Below the pieces are notes generated by a model. The model saw nothing but the letters and a program-made list of their open reading frames with translations. It did no database searches and was not told the DNA's origin. A stretch of 64,000 nt of DNA from Prevotella sp. MGM2 (GTDB taxonomy: Bacteria; Bacteroidota; Bacteroidia; Bacteroidales; Bacteroidaceae). This document shows, piece by piece, positions 45,255-53,960 of the stretch. The DNA lies in assembly GCF_002933955.1 (NCBI RefSeq), contig NZ_BEWW01000225.1:1-64000 (forward strand), written 5' to 3'. Numbering within the stretch: the stretch's first letter is position 1; each line of letters opens with the position of its first letter. The position numbers were made by a program, and so were the translations under genes.

Positions 45255-48200
45255 GTGATTACGGCAGAAGAGATTTTTCAAGAAATAGAGTTGCATTTAG
45301 ATAAACGGCAGAAATTGCGGGTACGCTATTCTTGCCTTTACAGTCTGTTAAGACGGATTTGCACAGAACGGTCAGAGGGTTTTCATACAGACTTTTCCGG
45401 TCTTTTTTCCCAGTTATATGCAGTGTGCCAGGCAGCCGGTATAGATTATCATGCCGCAGACAGTTTTCGCCGTCGTGCCCGTATGGTTTTGCTGGAAAAG
45501 GAGATTGCAACAGAAACCACTTTTCTTACAGATGTTTCGCTACTTTGCCGGTTTTTGTGTGAACTTTATGCCGTGGATATGCCTGGTACTCTAATGGGAA
45601 AGCTACAGAATACGGCGCAAACAGCTACTATTAAGAAAACTTTTATCATACGAAAACAGCGTATTAGGGCCATCGTTACAGAAGTTCGGAGCAATGCTTT
45701 CAGCTGTACCTGTGAATTAGGTGACAGTACTGTGCTTGTACCTCATCTTAAGCGTACACTGCAAGTATTGAGAAAAGGGATGGCCGTTAATCTGATTGAT
45801 GCGGAAGTCATCGGTGATGATATGATAAAAGCCGGAATGATTATCATCGAGCCGGATTATTTGATTGATGTGAGTGCATTGGCTGCTTGCGTCAAACCTT
45901 ATGGTGACAGTCCTTTAAATTATTTCGTCAACATGTTTTCTCCTAGACAGATAACGTTGCCCATTCTACTGGGTGACGCTGCCAACCGTTTTATGGACGA
46001 TAAGGTCAATGCCTCGGGCCAGAAGAGCGGTGATCAGCTTTTTGTCTCTTCTTTGCAACAACATTTTCAGGAGAATATGTTGGCTTATGCTTGTTTGTCG
46101 GAAGCTCCGGATAGGGTTTATGCCGCAAATCTTAAGGCTACGTATAATCATGTCAGTAAAGCTGTTTCCGAGCAGTTTCTTTCTCCGGAAGTCGACATAG
46201 ATGTAGATGAAGTGTTACTAGAGCCGTCTTTTATTTGTGAATGTCTGGGATTGCGCGGACGTTTTGACGTGATGACAGCCGACTACCTACGTCTGGTTGA
46301 GTTGAAGAGTGGTAAGGCGCAAGAACATTTTGGACATGCCGTGCGTCCTAAGGAAGAGCATGTCTTGCAGATGTCGCTCTATAAAGAGATACTTCATTAT
46401 AATTTTAATATACCGCGCGATGCTGTCCGCTCTTTTCTTCTGTACAGCCGTTATCCGATTTTTTACAACGAACGTTCCAGTTCACAGGCTGTCAGGAATA
46501 TATTGGAATTACGTAATGAGATAGTCGCATTGGAGCAATGCATACGCGAAGGGCAATGGCAGGAGGTGGTGCCTCTTATGGCTTCTGAAAAATTGAATCT
46601 CCGTCAGCTTTCCACTCCCTTGTGGAAAAAATATTTTCAGCCTTCGATAGAGGCGGTTATGCAGCCGTTACGGCAAATGACACCACTCCTGTCTGCCTAT
46701 TTCAATCATTTCCTGACTTTCTTGGAGCGTGAAAAATTTTTGAGCAAAACCACCGATAATCGCCCTGATTCCAACCGCGGCTTTGCTTCGGTATGGACGG
46801 CGGATTTGACAACCAAACTGATGGCCGGCGACATTCTTATCAATTTGCGGATTATTGAAGAGAGTGGTTTGGGAGGAGTGGAAGCTCTGACATTGGGCCT
46901 TCCAGACTATGGAGATAAGTTTATTGCCAATTTCAGTGTTGGCGAAATGGTACAGTTGTATGAGCGCCGTGAGAAAAATGATAGTGTTACCACCCGTCAG
47001 CTCATTAGAGGCTATATTGAAGAATTGACGCGCGAATATGTTAAGTTGCGTCTGACCTATCGCCAGCGCAACCGTTCTTTCTTTTCGCGTGAAACATTTT
47101 ATGCCATAGAGCATGATTCCACTGATAGCCTTTTCAATCGTTCGGTGAGCGGACTGTTCAGTCTTCTTACTGCCACAGAGAAACGCCGTGACCTCCTTTT
47201 AGGGCAACGTCTTCCTGAAGTGCATGACGGAGCAGTTCCTTTGGTCGGAATTTATCATGAAGCCGTTTCACCGATAGTGCAGGCTGCCAAAAGAGCCAAA
47301 GATTACTTTCTGCTCGTAGGGCCGCCTGGAACAGGAAAAACAAGTGTGGCCTTGAAAGCCATGGTTGAGGAGCATTTGCATGATGAGAGCCAATCTGTAA
47401 GTAGAGGCTGTGAGATTGGGGAAAGTTCCGGATTGCTCCTCATGGCCTATACCAATCGGGCTGTCGATGAAATTTGTGCCATGTTAGCGGGAGTAGACGC
47501 TCCTTATGTCCGCATCGGTTTGCCTCAAACCTGTGAGTCGGCATTCCGCAGGCATCTTCTTCCGGCTTTCATGGAGGGGGTCTCGAAGCGTGAGGATGTA
47601 CGTCGTCGATTGCTGGAGGTTCCCATTGTCGTCGGAACAGTGGCGACGATGTCCGCACATACGGAGATATTCAACCTGAGGCATTTCGTGGCCATTATCG
47701 ACGAGGCTTCTCAAGTGCTAGAACCGCAATTGCTCGGCCTTTTATGCGCACGCCACCCCGATGGAAGCAGCGGTATTGTCAAGTTCATTATGATAGGCGA
47801 TCACAAACAGTTGCCGGCCGTTGTGCTGTTGCCGGAAGGGGAAACGCGTGTGACCGATCCCTGTTTGCTGGATATAGGGTTGACGGATTTACGGAATTCT
47901 CTCTTTGAACGCTTGCACGGTCAGGCCTTGAGCAACGGAATGGACGCTGTGGTGGGCATGCTCGACAGGCAGGGCCGCATGCACCCTGAAATTTGTGATT
48001 TTGTCAATAAACAGTTTTATGACAACCGCCTGAAGACTGTAGGACTTTCACATCAGTTGTCTGCGCTCAGTCTGGAGCACGCCGAAACATTGATGGAGGC
48101 CTTCGTGGCTTCTACACGTTTAGGTTTTGTTGATGTGGCTTCTGCTGTGACGTCAGACAATAATAAGATTAATAAGGAAGAGGCCGAAGCGGTGGCGGCA

Positions 48201-48614
48201 ATAATCGGTGCCTTGTTGGCGTTGCTTAAGAAAAACAATATCCCAGTTGTGCCGGCCCGTCAGATCGGTATTATCGTGCCGTTCCGTAATCAGATTGCCA
48301 CTATCCGGAGTGCGCTGTTGCGGCATGGGCTTTTGGAATGTGAAGCTGTAACCATAGACACCGTGGAATGTTTTCAGGGGAGTCAGCGCGATTATGTCAT
48401 CTTTTCCACAACCATCCGTCAGCCTTATCAATTAAACATACTTTCTTCGGTGCAACAGGTGGGCGGAACGGATGTTGACCGTAAGCTCAATGTGGCTCTT
48501 ACGCGGGCTAGAAAACAATTTTTTATGGTAGGGTGCAAGGAACTGCTTTGCCGGAGCAGTATTTATAGGAGTTTCATTACGACTGTCCGTAATTTCACAT
48601 CGGAGCAGGCATGA
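45255..48614 (+). CDS. DNA2-like superfamily I helicase with PD-(D/E)XK nuclease-type region
   Basis: 1119 residues from a GTG codon, 8 bases after the transglycosylase stop. A nuclease-type core (about 328-355) reads CECLGLRGRFDVMTADYLRLVELKSGKAQ, with the ExK motif (VELKSGK) of Cas4/RecB-like enzymes. The helicase begins near 688: Walker A GPPGTGKTSV, Walker B with IDEASQVLEPQLL (DEAS), then IGDHKQLPAVVL, MLDRQGRMHPEIC, IDTVECFQGSQRDYVIFS and NVALTRARKQFFMVG. The order nuclease before SF1 helicase is that of the Dna2 and 'AAA_11/AAA_12' proteins. A full set of nuclease residues cannot be confirmed by eye. It could act in DNA repair or in defence against foreign DNA. No defence neighbours are evident. 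Confidence 0.82.
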   Translation: MITAEEIFQEIELHLDKRQKLRVRYSCLYSLLRRICTERSEGFHTDFSGLFSQLYAVCQAAGIDYHAADSFRRRARMVLLEKEIATETTFLTDVSLLCRFLCELYAVDMPGTLMGKLQNTAQTATIKKTFIIRKQRIRAIVTEVRSNAFSCTCELGDSTVLVPHLKRTLQVLRKGMAVNLIDAEVIGDDMIKAGMIIIEPDYLIDVSALAACVKPYGDSPLNYFVNMFSPRQITLPILLGDAANRFMDDKVNASGQKSGDQLFVSSLQQHFQENMLAYACLSEAPDRVYAANLKATYNHVSKAVSEQFLSPEVDIDVDEVLLEPSFICECLGLRGRFDVMTADYLRLVELKSGKAQEHFGHAVRPKEEHVLQMSLYKEILHYNFNIPRDAVRSFLLYSRYPIFYNERSSSQAVRNILELRNEIVALEQCIREGQWQEVVPLMASEKLNLRQLSTPLWKKYFQPSIEAVMQPLRQMTPLLSAYFNHFLTFLEREKFLSKTTDNRPDSNRGFASVWTADLTTKLMAGDILINLRIIEESGLGGVEALTLGLPDYGDKFIANFSVGEMVQLYERREKNDSVTTRQLIRGYIEELTREYVKLRLTYRQRNRSFFSRETFYAIEHDSTDSLFNRSVSGLFSLLTATEKRRDLLLGQRLPEVHDGAVPLVGIYHEAVSPIVQAAKRAKDYFLLVGPPGTGKTSVALKAMVEEHLHDESQSVSRGCEIGESSGLLLMAYTNRAVDEICAMLAGVDAPYVRIGLPQTCESAFRRHLLPAFMEGVSKREDVRRRLLEVPIVVGTVATMSAHTEIFNLRHFVAIIDEASQVLEPQLLGLLCARHPDGSSGIVKFIMIGDHKQLPAVVLLPEGETRVTDPCLLDIGLTDLRNSLFERLHGQALSNGMDAVVGMLDRQGRMHPEICDFVNKQFYDNRLKTVGLSHQLSALSLEHAETLMEAFVASTRLGFVDVASAVTSDNNKINKEEAEAVAAIIGALLALLKKNNIPVVPARQIGIIVPFRNQIATIRSALLRHGLLECEAVTIDTVECFQGSQRDYVIFSTTIRQPYQLNILSSVQQVGGTDVDRKLNVALTRARKQFFMVGCKELLCRSSIYRSFITTVRNFTSEQA

Positions 48615-48673
48615 ACTATGCATAGGCAGAATAAAATTTTGTTCAATAATCGCATAAACATACTCTTTTAAAA

Positions 48674-48955
48674 TTAACATTTTTAACCTTTCGTTACATT
48701 TCGGAGGAGCTTTTTTGCCATATTTATATAGCTTTTCGAAACCGAAGCAAGAGTTGTTGGAAAAAGATTACTTGAAACTTTAATTCGAATACTTGGATTT
48801 AAAATTGCAATACGGGCTTTTTGCCAATATTCAGGTCAGTTTTTCATGAGTTTCTTCCTGATTTTGTCTAAAAAAGAGGACCGTCTTTTGAGACGGTCCT
48901 CTGCGCTGTTACAAATATACCACTTTTTGAGGTCGAAAGCAAATTGTGTTAAAAT
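48674..48955 (+). repeat. Dispersed intergenic repeat, copy D
   Basis: Begins TTAACATTTTTAACC. AATACTTGG follows at about 48791, then AATACGGGC. The hairpin AGAGGACCGTCT (48875-48886) / AGACGGTCCTCT (48891-48902) has 12 perfect pairs with a four-base loop and TTTTTT on the minus-strand side. The promoter is CAAATATA (48912-48919, reverse TATATTTG) and CAAA (48940-48943, reverse TTTG), 20 bases apart. Ends GTGTTAAAAT. The minus-strand transcript would run antisense into the 3' end of the helicase gene. Confidence 0.85.
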
Positions 48956-49289
48956 CTCAGGACAAGCAAAATCAGAGAAAAAGTGATGCCTGAAATGGCA
49001 GGACGAGAAATAACGCGGTAAAATATCTGGAGAGTCTTTTGATATAATTTATTCCGCCGTCTCTCTTATGAAAAGGGTTGAGAAGAAGAATCATTTAAGA
49101 AATACGGGATACGTGATGGACAAGTGGCGGGTGGTCTTCTTGCAGCCTAGAAGGAAGTTCCGTCTTTTTATGGACGCAGGAGTGTCGTTGCTTCTTTATA
49201 TAGGAAAATATGTTTAACTTTGCGCGTTGTAAGAAAAAGCATCATAGCCTTCTGCGAAATAAAAAATCATTAAAATCAAAGAAATAAAT
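48956..49289. other. Leader region of the MaoC-like gene
   Basis: A -7 box TAACTTTG is at 49215-49222, about 70 bases before the MaoC-like start; no TTTG lies at the normal distance. Otherwise no feature seen. Confidence 0.5.
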
Positions 49290-49751
49290 ATGAGTAAGTT
49301 AGTTATCAGCTCTTATGAGGAATTTGCCCAGCATGTGGGTGAGGTCATTGGTACTTCAGATTGGCTGGAAGTGCCTCAGGATCGAATAAATCTTTTTGCC
49401 GATGCCACCTTGGATCACCAGTGGATACATGTAGACCAAGAGCGTTCAAAGGATGGTCCTTTCGGACAGACCATAGTTCATGGTTATCTGACTCTTTCTC
49501 TTTTGCCCTATATGTGGGAACAGATTATAGAGGTAAACAATCTGAAAATGATGGTGAACTATGGTATGGACAAGATGAAATTCGGCCAGGCCGTATTAAG
49601 CGGTCAGAGTGTCCGTTTGGTGGCTACTCTTCAGAGCATCGCCAATTTGCGTGGTATCTGCAAGGTCGAAATAAAATTTGCGATTGAAATAAAGGATGAG
49701 CGTAAACCGGCCTTGACGGGTGTGGCAACATTCCTCTATCATTTTGAATGA
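49290..49751 (+). CDS. MaoC-like (R)-enoyl-CoA hydratase family protein
   Basis: 153 residues, hot-dog fold. The hydratase motif is visible: RINLFADATLDHQWIHVDQER, then GPFGQTIVHGYLTLSLLPY, giving the Asp/His catalytic pair (Asp in ADATLDHQ, His in DHQWIHVD) and the following GxxVHG segment. It would add water to a 2-enoyl-CoA or act on a related thioester; the substrate is not inferable. The nucleosidase gene starts about 13 bases after its stop codon on the same strand. Confidence 0.88.
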   Translation: MSKLVISSYEEFAQHVGEVIGTSDWLEVPQDRINLFADATLDHQWIHVDQERSKDGPFGQTIVHGYLTLSLLPYMWEQIIEVNNLKMMVNYGMDKMKFGQAVLSGQSVRLVATLQSIANLRGICKVEIKFAIEIKDERKPALTGVATFLYHFE

Positions 49752-49764
49752 AAAACAGTCCTTT

Positions 49765-50397
49765 ATGACTTTCAACGAACCGGCAGGTTATGAAAAGGAA
49801 AAAGGCCGCAAGCCGTTGGTGCTTGTGGCCTTTGCTCTTGAAGAGGAGAGTATAAGTGTGGAGTTGCCCAGATGCAATGTCATACGGACAATCATAGGAG
49901 TGGGAAAGGCTAATGCTGCCATGAACCTCACGGCTGCCGTGTTGGAACTTCATCCCGACCTGATTATTAATGTAGGAACAGCCGGAACTATAAATCATGC
50001 AGTTGGCGACATATTGGTGTGCCGGAGATTTGTAGACCGTAATCTTTACAATTTAAGGATACATGGGCTGATAGCGGATATTGATGCACTTCCTTGTCCG
50101 TTATTTGAATCGGGCAGTGTTGTTGGCGGACGGAGGACAATAGGAGAATATACTGTTAATACCGGCGATAATTTTGCAACAGACAAAGACGGATTGTTTG
50201 GTGATGCCATTGACATGGAAGCGTTTGCCTGTGCTGCCGTTTGTTTGAAATTCGGATTGCCTTTTGTGTCTGTGAAGTATGTAACGGATATTGTCGGACA
50301 AAATTCCGTGAAACAGTGGTCGGACAAATTATCAGACGCCCGTATGGCCTTGCATCAGTTTTTTGTTGACTATAATGAGAAAAAAGATCAGAGATAA
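49765..50397 (+). CDS. MTA/SAH nucleosidase-like phosphorylase-superfamily protein
   Basis: 210 residues from the ATG at 49765 (MTFNEPAGYEKEK); an upstream ATG at 49720 lies inside the MaoC-like gene. PNP/UDP superfamily motifs: VLVAFALEEE, VGVGKANAAMNLTAAVL, IINVGTAGTINHAVGDILV and the ribose-binding DAIDMEAFACAAVCLKFG, ending YVTDIVGQNSVKQWSDKL, where the Asp acts as proton donor in MTAN. Splits methylthioadenosine or S-adenosylhomocysteine in the methionine-salvage branch; other nucleosides are possible because the sequence is divergent and short. Confidence 0.78.
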   Translation: MTFNEPAGYEKEKGRKPLVLVAFALEEESISVELPRCNVIRTIIGVGKANAAMNLTAAVLELHPDLIINVGTAGTINHAVGDILVCRRFVDRNLYNLRIHGLIADIDALPCPLFESGSVVGGRRTIGEYTVNTGDNFATDKDGLFGDAIDMEAFACAAVCLKFGLPFVSVKYVTDIVGQNSVKQWSDKLSDARMALHQFFVDYNEKKDQR

Positions 50398-50469
50398 GCA
50401 AAGTGTTTGTAGAAAGTGCAGGAATAGGTCTGAGAGAAAGAAATAAAAGCAGAAAAACAGCAAAATAAC

Positions 50470-50500
50470 TTTGTCGTTTACTTGCCTTGAATTAACTTTG
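50470..50500 (+). promoter_or_regulatory. Promoter of dapA
   Basis: TTTG (50470-50473) and TAACTTTG (50493-50500) with 19 bases between. Start of transcription at about 50505, so the leader is short. Confidence 0.75.
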
Positions 50501-50519
50501 TGCCCAAATTAGAGTATTT

Positions 50520-51410
50520 ATGGAAAAGAAGAACCTTTTTAAAGGGCTTGGTGTGGCGCTTGTCACACCTTTTCGCAGTGATTTTAGTATAGATTTTGAG
50601 GCTTTGGGCAATTTGATACAATCACAAATTTCGGCTGGAGTGGATTTTCTTTGTATTTTGGGGACTACGGCTGAAACGCCTTGTCTTACTTTGGCCGAGA
50701 AACAAGCGATTGTACGTTTTGCTGTAGAGAAAGTGGAAGGTCGTGTGCCTTTGCTGCTTGGCGCCGGAGGCAATTCAACTGCGGCGGTGGTTGATTATTT
50801 GAATACGGCTGATTTGAATGGTATAGATGGGTTGCTCATCGTGACTCCTTATTATAATAAGCCTTCTCAAGAAGGTCTTTATCAGCACTTCTGTACAGTG
50901 GCTGGCGCTACGGAATTACCTGTTGTTCTTTATAATGTTCCAGGGCGTACGGGAGTGAATCTTTCTGCTGAAACAACTCTCCGCATTGCTCATGAATGTA
51001 AGAATGTGGTAGCGATAAAAGAAGCTTCCGGCAATATTTCTCAAATAGAAGATATTATAAAAGGGGCGCCTGACGGCTTTCAGGTGTTGAGTGGTGATGA
51101 TGCCATTACTTTTGAACTGATTACCATTGGAGCTGCGGGAGTGATATCGGTGGTTGGTAACGCTTTTACCGCAGAATTTGGTAAAATGGTACATAGTGCA
51201 CTCATCGGTAACTATAACGAAGCCTTGTGCATACACCGGCGATTTAGTGATTTGTATAAATTGATGACTGTCGATGGCAACCCATCGGGTGTGAAGGCTT
51301 TATTGTCGGAACAAGGCAGAATAGAGAATAATTTGCGTTTGCCGTTAGTTCCTGCTACCCAGGCCACTCAGGCTAGGCTAAAGACCGTAATTGACACTTT
51401 TTCCATTTGA
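50520..51410 (+). CDS. dapA: 4-hydroxy-tetrahydrodipicolinate synthase
   Basis: 296 residues, standard length. Condenses aspartate semialdehyde with pyruvate, first committed step of lysine and meso-diaminopimelate synthesis. TIM-barrel aldolase motifs: GTTAET (48-53) near the N-terminus, Tyr138 in LYNVPGRTGVN and the Schiff-base Lys167 in VAIKEASGNI. It stands alone with its own promoter and a terminator shared with convergent cdd. Confidence 0.94.
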   Translation: MEKKNLFKGLGVALVTPFRSDFSIDFEALGNLIQSQISAGVDFLCILGTTAETPCLTLAEKQAIVRFAVEKVEGRVPLLLGAGGNSTAAVVDYLNTADLNGIDGLLIVTPYYNKPSQEGLYQHFCTVAGATELPVVLYNVPGRTGVNLSAETTLRIAHECKNVVAIKEASGNISQIEDIIKGAPDGFQVLSGDDAITFELITIGAAGVISVVGNAFTAEFGKMVHSALIGNYNEALCIHRRFSDLYKLMTVDGNPSGVKALLSEQGRIENNLRLPLVPATQATQARLKTVIDTFSI

Positions 51411-51433
51411 AGAGAACAAAAAATAAATCAATA

Positions 51434-51488
51434 AAGCGGATAGATAAGTTCAGCATAAAGATGAACAGTCTGTCCGCTTATTATTTAT
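51434..51488. terminator. Bidirectional terminator between dapA and cdd
   Basis: AAGCGGATAGA (51435-51445) pairs with TCTGTCCGCTT (51469-51479) with one G-U pair. The loop itself contains GTTC/GAAC. AT-rich runs are on both sides. Confidence 0.65.
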
Positions 51489-51502
51489 ATTATATGGAGT
51501 GA

Positions 51503-51982
51503 TTATAGTGCTGACGAGTCGAATTGGAACGGGAGCAGTGAACGAACCGACTTCAGAATATAGATGCTTTTTACGCCGTAAAGGATAATACGTAACGGCT
51601 GTTTATAACGTATTTCGCTTTCCAGCAGAACTTGTCGGCATGCCCCGCAGGGAGTGATAGGAAATGAAGAAAAATCCCCAGCGGTGTTACAGGCTGCTAT
51701 AGCTATGGTAATAGGAGTTGCTTGAGGATGTTGTGCATTGGCATAGAACATGGCACATCGCTCGGCACAGGTTCCGGAAGGATAAGCGGCGTTTTCTTGA
51801 TTGCTGCCGCATATTATTTCACCATTGTTTAAAGCAATTGCGGCTCCCACACAAAAGTGGGAGTAGGGGGCATAAGCTGTTTTACAGGCATCTTGAGCTT
51901 TCTCTACCAGAATTCGGTCTTCGGAAGAAAGTTCCTCAAAAGTACAATGTGTATATGGTATGGTGAGTTGGATATCGGGCAT
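51503..51982 (-). CDS. cdd: Cytidine deaminase
   Basis: 159 residues from the ATG at 51982 (MPDIQLTIPYTH). A start at 52039 would lie upstream of the promoter at 52009-52040, so it is rejected. The enzyme deaminates cytidine and deoxycytidine. Zinc site: GTCAERCAMFYANAQH with Glu as proton shuttle, and ITPCGACRQVLLE with the two Cys ligands. YAPYSHFCVGAAI is the N-terminal substrate-binding signature. A perfect promoter and a convergent terminator frame the gene, so it is monocistronic. Confidence 0.92.
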   Translation of the reverse strand: MPDIQLTIPYTHCTFEELSSEDRILVEKAQDACKTAYAPYSHFCVGAAIALNNGEIICGSNQENAAYPSGTCAERCAMFYANAQHPQATPITIAIAACNTAGDFSSFPITPCGACRQVLLESEIRYKQPLRIILYGVKSIYILKSVRSLLPFQFDSSAL

Positions 51983-52008
51983 AAGCTGTTTGTTGATTTC
52001 TTCAAAAG

Positions 52009-52040
52009 CAAAGATAACTATATCTGATTGAAAGTGCAAA
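52009..52040 (-). promoter_or_regulatory. Promoter of cdd
   Basis: CAAAGATA (52009-52016, reverse TATCTTTG) and CAAA (52037-52040, reverse TTTG) with 20 bases between. Confidence 0.8.
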
Positions 52041-52222
52041 TAAAACAGGACTATTTAAGACATTCTGTGTTTTTTGTAAGTGCCATTGTGAATGGTAAAA
52101 GTAATGCGTACCTGTCAGAATGCAGGTTTAGCTTCTAAAATTCGGTTAACATTTCCGTGAATTGAGGTGTTTAGTGAGGAATACACGTGATTTTTTTGTA
52201 CCTTTGCAATGATTTAATAAAG

Positions 52223-52408
52223 ATGTTCAACATTGCGGTTCGAAACGCGAACTGCCACAAAGCTCAGAAAATTATGAAAAGTGAGAAGAACCAAACGATT
52301 ATGATGCTTCAATATCAGCTTAGCCGATATCAGGCAATGGGAAATGGAATCATGTGCCAAAACTTAAGTCGTGAAATTCAAAGGTTAAAGAATATGCGTA
52401 CTTTGTAA
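52223..52408 (+). CDS. Small protein of unknown function
   Basis: 61 residues from the ATG at 52223. The -7 box TACCTTTG at 52199-52206 puts the transcript start near 52211 and rules out the in-frame start at 52187. An internal ATG at 52274 (MKSEKNQTIMMLQYQLSRYQ) would give 44 residues and may be the true one. The peptide is basic and helical (YQLSRYQAMGNGIMCQNLSREIQRLKNMRTL), with no signal peptide or motif. It is followed by a strong terminator at 52433, so the locus is a self-contained micro-gene and may equally be a small RNA with a coding-like frame. Confidence 0.5.
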   Translation: MFNIAVRNANCHKAQKIMKSEKNQTIMMLQYQLSRYQAMGNGIMCQNLSREIQRLKNMRTL

Positions 52409-52432
52409 TGGATATTCTATTTAAAAATATGA

Positions 52433-52472
52433 ACGGCAGTTTTCCCTAACAGGAAAAACTGCCGTTTTTTTA
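52433..52472 (+). terminator. Strong intrinsic terminator
   Basis: ACGGCAGTTTTCC / GGAAAAACTGCCGT with a short loop and one bulged base, followed by TTTTTTT. It ends the micro-gene and lies 27 bases past the lpd stop codon on the other strand, so it may serve both. Confidence 0.8.
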
Positions 52473-52498
52473 TAATGGTATTCTTTTAAGTGTGAGAA

Positions 52499-53851
52499 CT
52501 ACGCTTCTGCTGCAGAAAGTATTGTTTCACTGAGAGTTGGATGTGCGTGGATAATATCTTTTAATTGATCCAAAGTTCCCCCATAGTTCATGATTACAGC
52601 AACCTCGTGTATAAGGTCACTGGCATGTTGTCCTAAAATCGCCGCACCTAAAATTAGCCCATTGGGTGAAGTTATGATTTTCACTAGCCCTTCACTTGCT
52701 CCTATTGTCAATGCCTTTCCGTTGGCACGATAAAAAGATTTATGAATGGTACATGGAATTTCTTTTTTATCGCATTCATCTTCTGTAAGCCCGATACTTG
52801 CAAGTTCCGGAACCGTGAACACTGCAGCTGGAATAATATTAAATTTAATGTTATCTGTTTGGCCAGTGATATGGTTTAAGGCGCGGTAGCTTTGGAAAGT
52901 AGCGGCATGGGCCAGTGGGGATAGGCCGTTTACATCGCCGACTGCGTAGACTCCTCTGATGTTCGTTTGCATGTTTTCGTCGACTGTAATACCTCGTTGA
53001 GTTGTTGCGACTCCTATTGCTTCTAGGTTAAGTCCATGTATATTAGGCATACGGCCAACGGCCATTAGAACAATATCTGCTTCAATGGCGGATGTTTTCC
53101 CCTTTTCCTCATAACTTACAAGATAAGGGGCATTTTCATTTTCACCAGTAGTTATAGCAGTTACTGCAGTTCCGTTTTTGAATGTTATACCTTGTTTTTT
53201 GAGTTCAAGGCGTAGCCGTTTGGCTATGTCTTTATCGAAGTTGGGGAGAATTTCTTTGCAAAATTCTATAACGGTAACCTCACTGCCGAAGGTCGCAAAA
53301 ATAGATGCAAATTCCAAACCGATAACTCCTCCACCTATGATGCTTAACCGTTGTGGTATCTTTGTCAGGGAGAGCATTTCTGCTGAATCTACCACACGAG
53401 GCAAATCTCCTCCAGGAATAGACAGGCACTTGGATTGAGAGCCTGTCGCAATGATTATATGAGGAGCTTCATATATGTCAGCCCCAACAGAAATAGTATG
53501 AGAAGTTATGAAACTTGCTCTTCCTTCTACATAATTAATTCCCGGAATTTTCATCAATTGCTTTATGCCTTCTTTTAAAGAAGATACAATTTGGTTTTTA
53601 CGTGCCATTGCGCCCGTAAAGTCAAGCGCGGATGCTTGCATGATTATTCCATAATCACCTGCATCATTTAATTCTCTTAGAATTGCGGCGGTGTGGCAAA
53701 GGCTTTTAGTTGGAATACAACCTTCGTTCAGGCAAGTCCCTCCTGGAGCTTTGGCTTCAATGATGGTAACTTTTAGTCCTTGACGGGCAGCTTTTACGGC
53801 GCATTCATATCCTCCCGGTCCGGCTCCTATAATGATTAAGTCTGTTTCCAT
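52499..53851 (-). CDS. lpd: Dihydrolipoyl dehydrogenase (E3 / L-protein)
   Basis: 450 residues from the ATG at 53851 (METDLIIIGAGPGG); ATG codons further upstream are less likely. Flavoprotein disulfide reductase that reoxidises the dihydrolipoyl group of GcvH with NAD+. FAD motif IIGAGPGGYECAV, redox disulfide GGTCLNEGCIPTK, NAD motif IIGGGVIGLEFASIFA, second FAD site YAVGDVNG and the C-terminal HAHPTLSET with the His-Glu pair that acts in catalysis. It is the last gene of the glycine-cleavage operon, about 110 bases after gcvPB, so it may be the dedicated L-protein for this system. Confidence 0.92.
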   Translation of the reverse strand: METDLIIIGAGPGGYECAVKAARQGLKVTIIEAKAPGGTCLNEGCIPTKSLCHTAAILRELNDAGDYGIIMQASALDFTGAMARKNQIVSSLKEGIKQLMKIPGINYVEGRASFITSHTISVGADIYEAPHIIIATGSQSKCLSIPGGDLPRVVDSAEMLSLTKIPQRLSIIGGGVIGLEFASIFATFGSEVTVIEFCKEILPNFDKDIAKRLRLELKKQGITFKNGTAVTAITTGENENAPYLVSYEEKGKTSAIEADIVLMAVGRMPNIHGLNLEAIGVATTQRGITVDENMQTNIRGVYAVGDVNGLSPLAHAATFQSYRALNHITGQTDNIKFNIIPAAVFTVPELASIGLTEDECDKKEIPCTIHKSFYRANGKALTIGASEGLVKIITSPNGLILGAAILGQHASDLIHEVAVIMNYGGTLDQLKDIIHAHPTLSETILSAAEA

Positions 53852-53960
53852 GGGAAATAAATTAAGTGGTTGGTTAATAATCATAAAGGCAAGCAAACCA
53901 AGACCTTTTTGAAGTGGGCTTCTCCCTTTTCCTGTCTGTTTGCTTGCCTGTTTTCCTGTT

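Noticed and set aside
52040-52198. Possible gene between cdd and the micro-gene
   Set aside because: Only divergent promoter sequence found; no reading frame of meaningful length.
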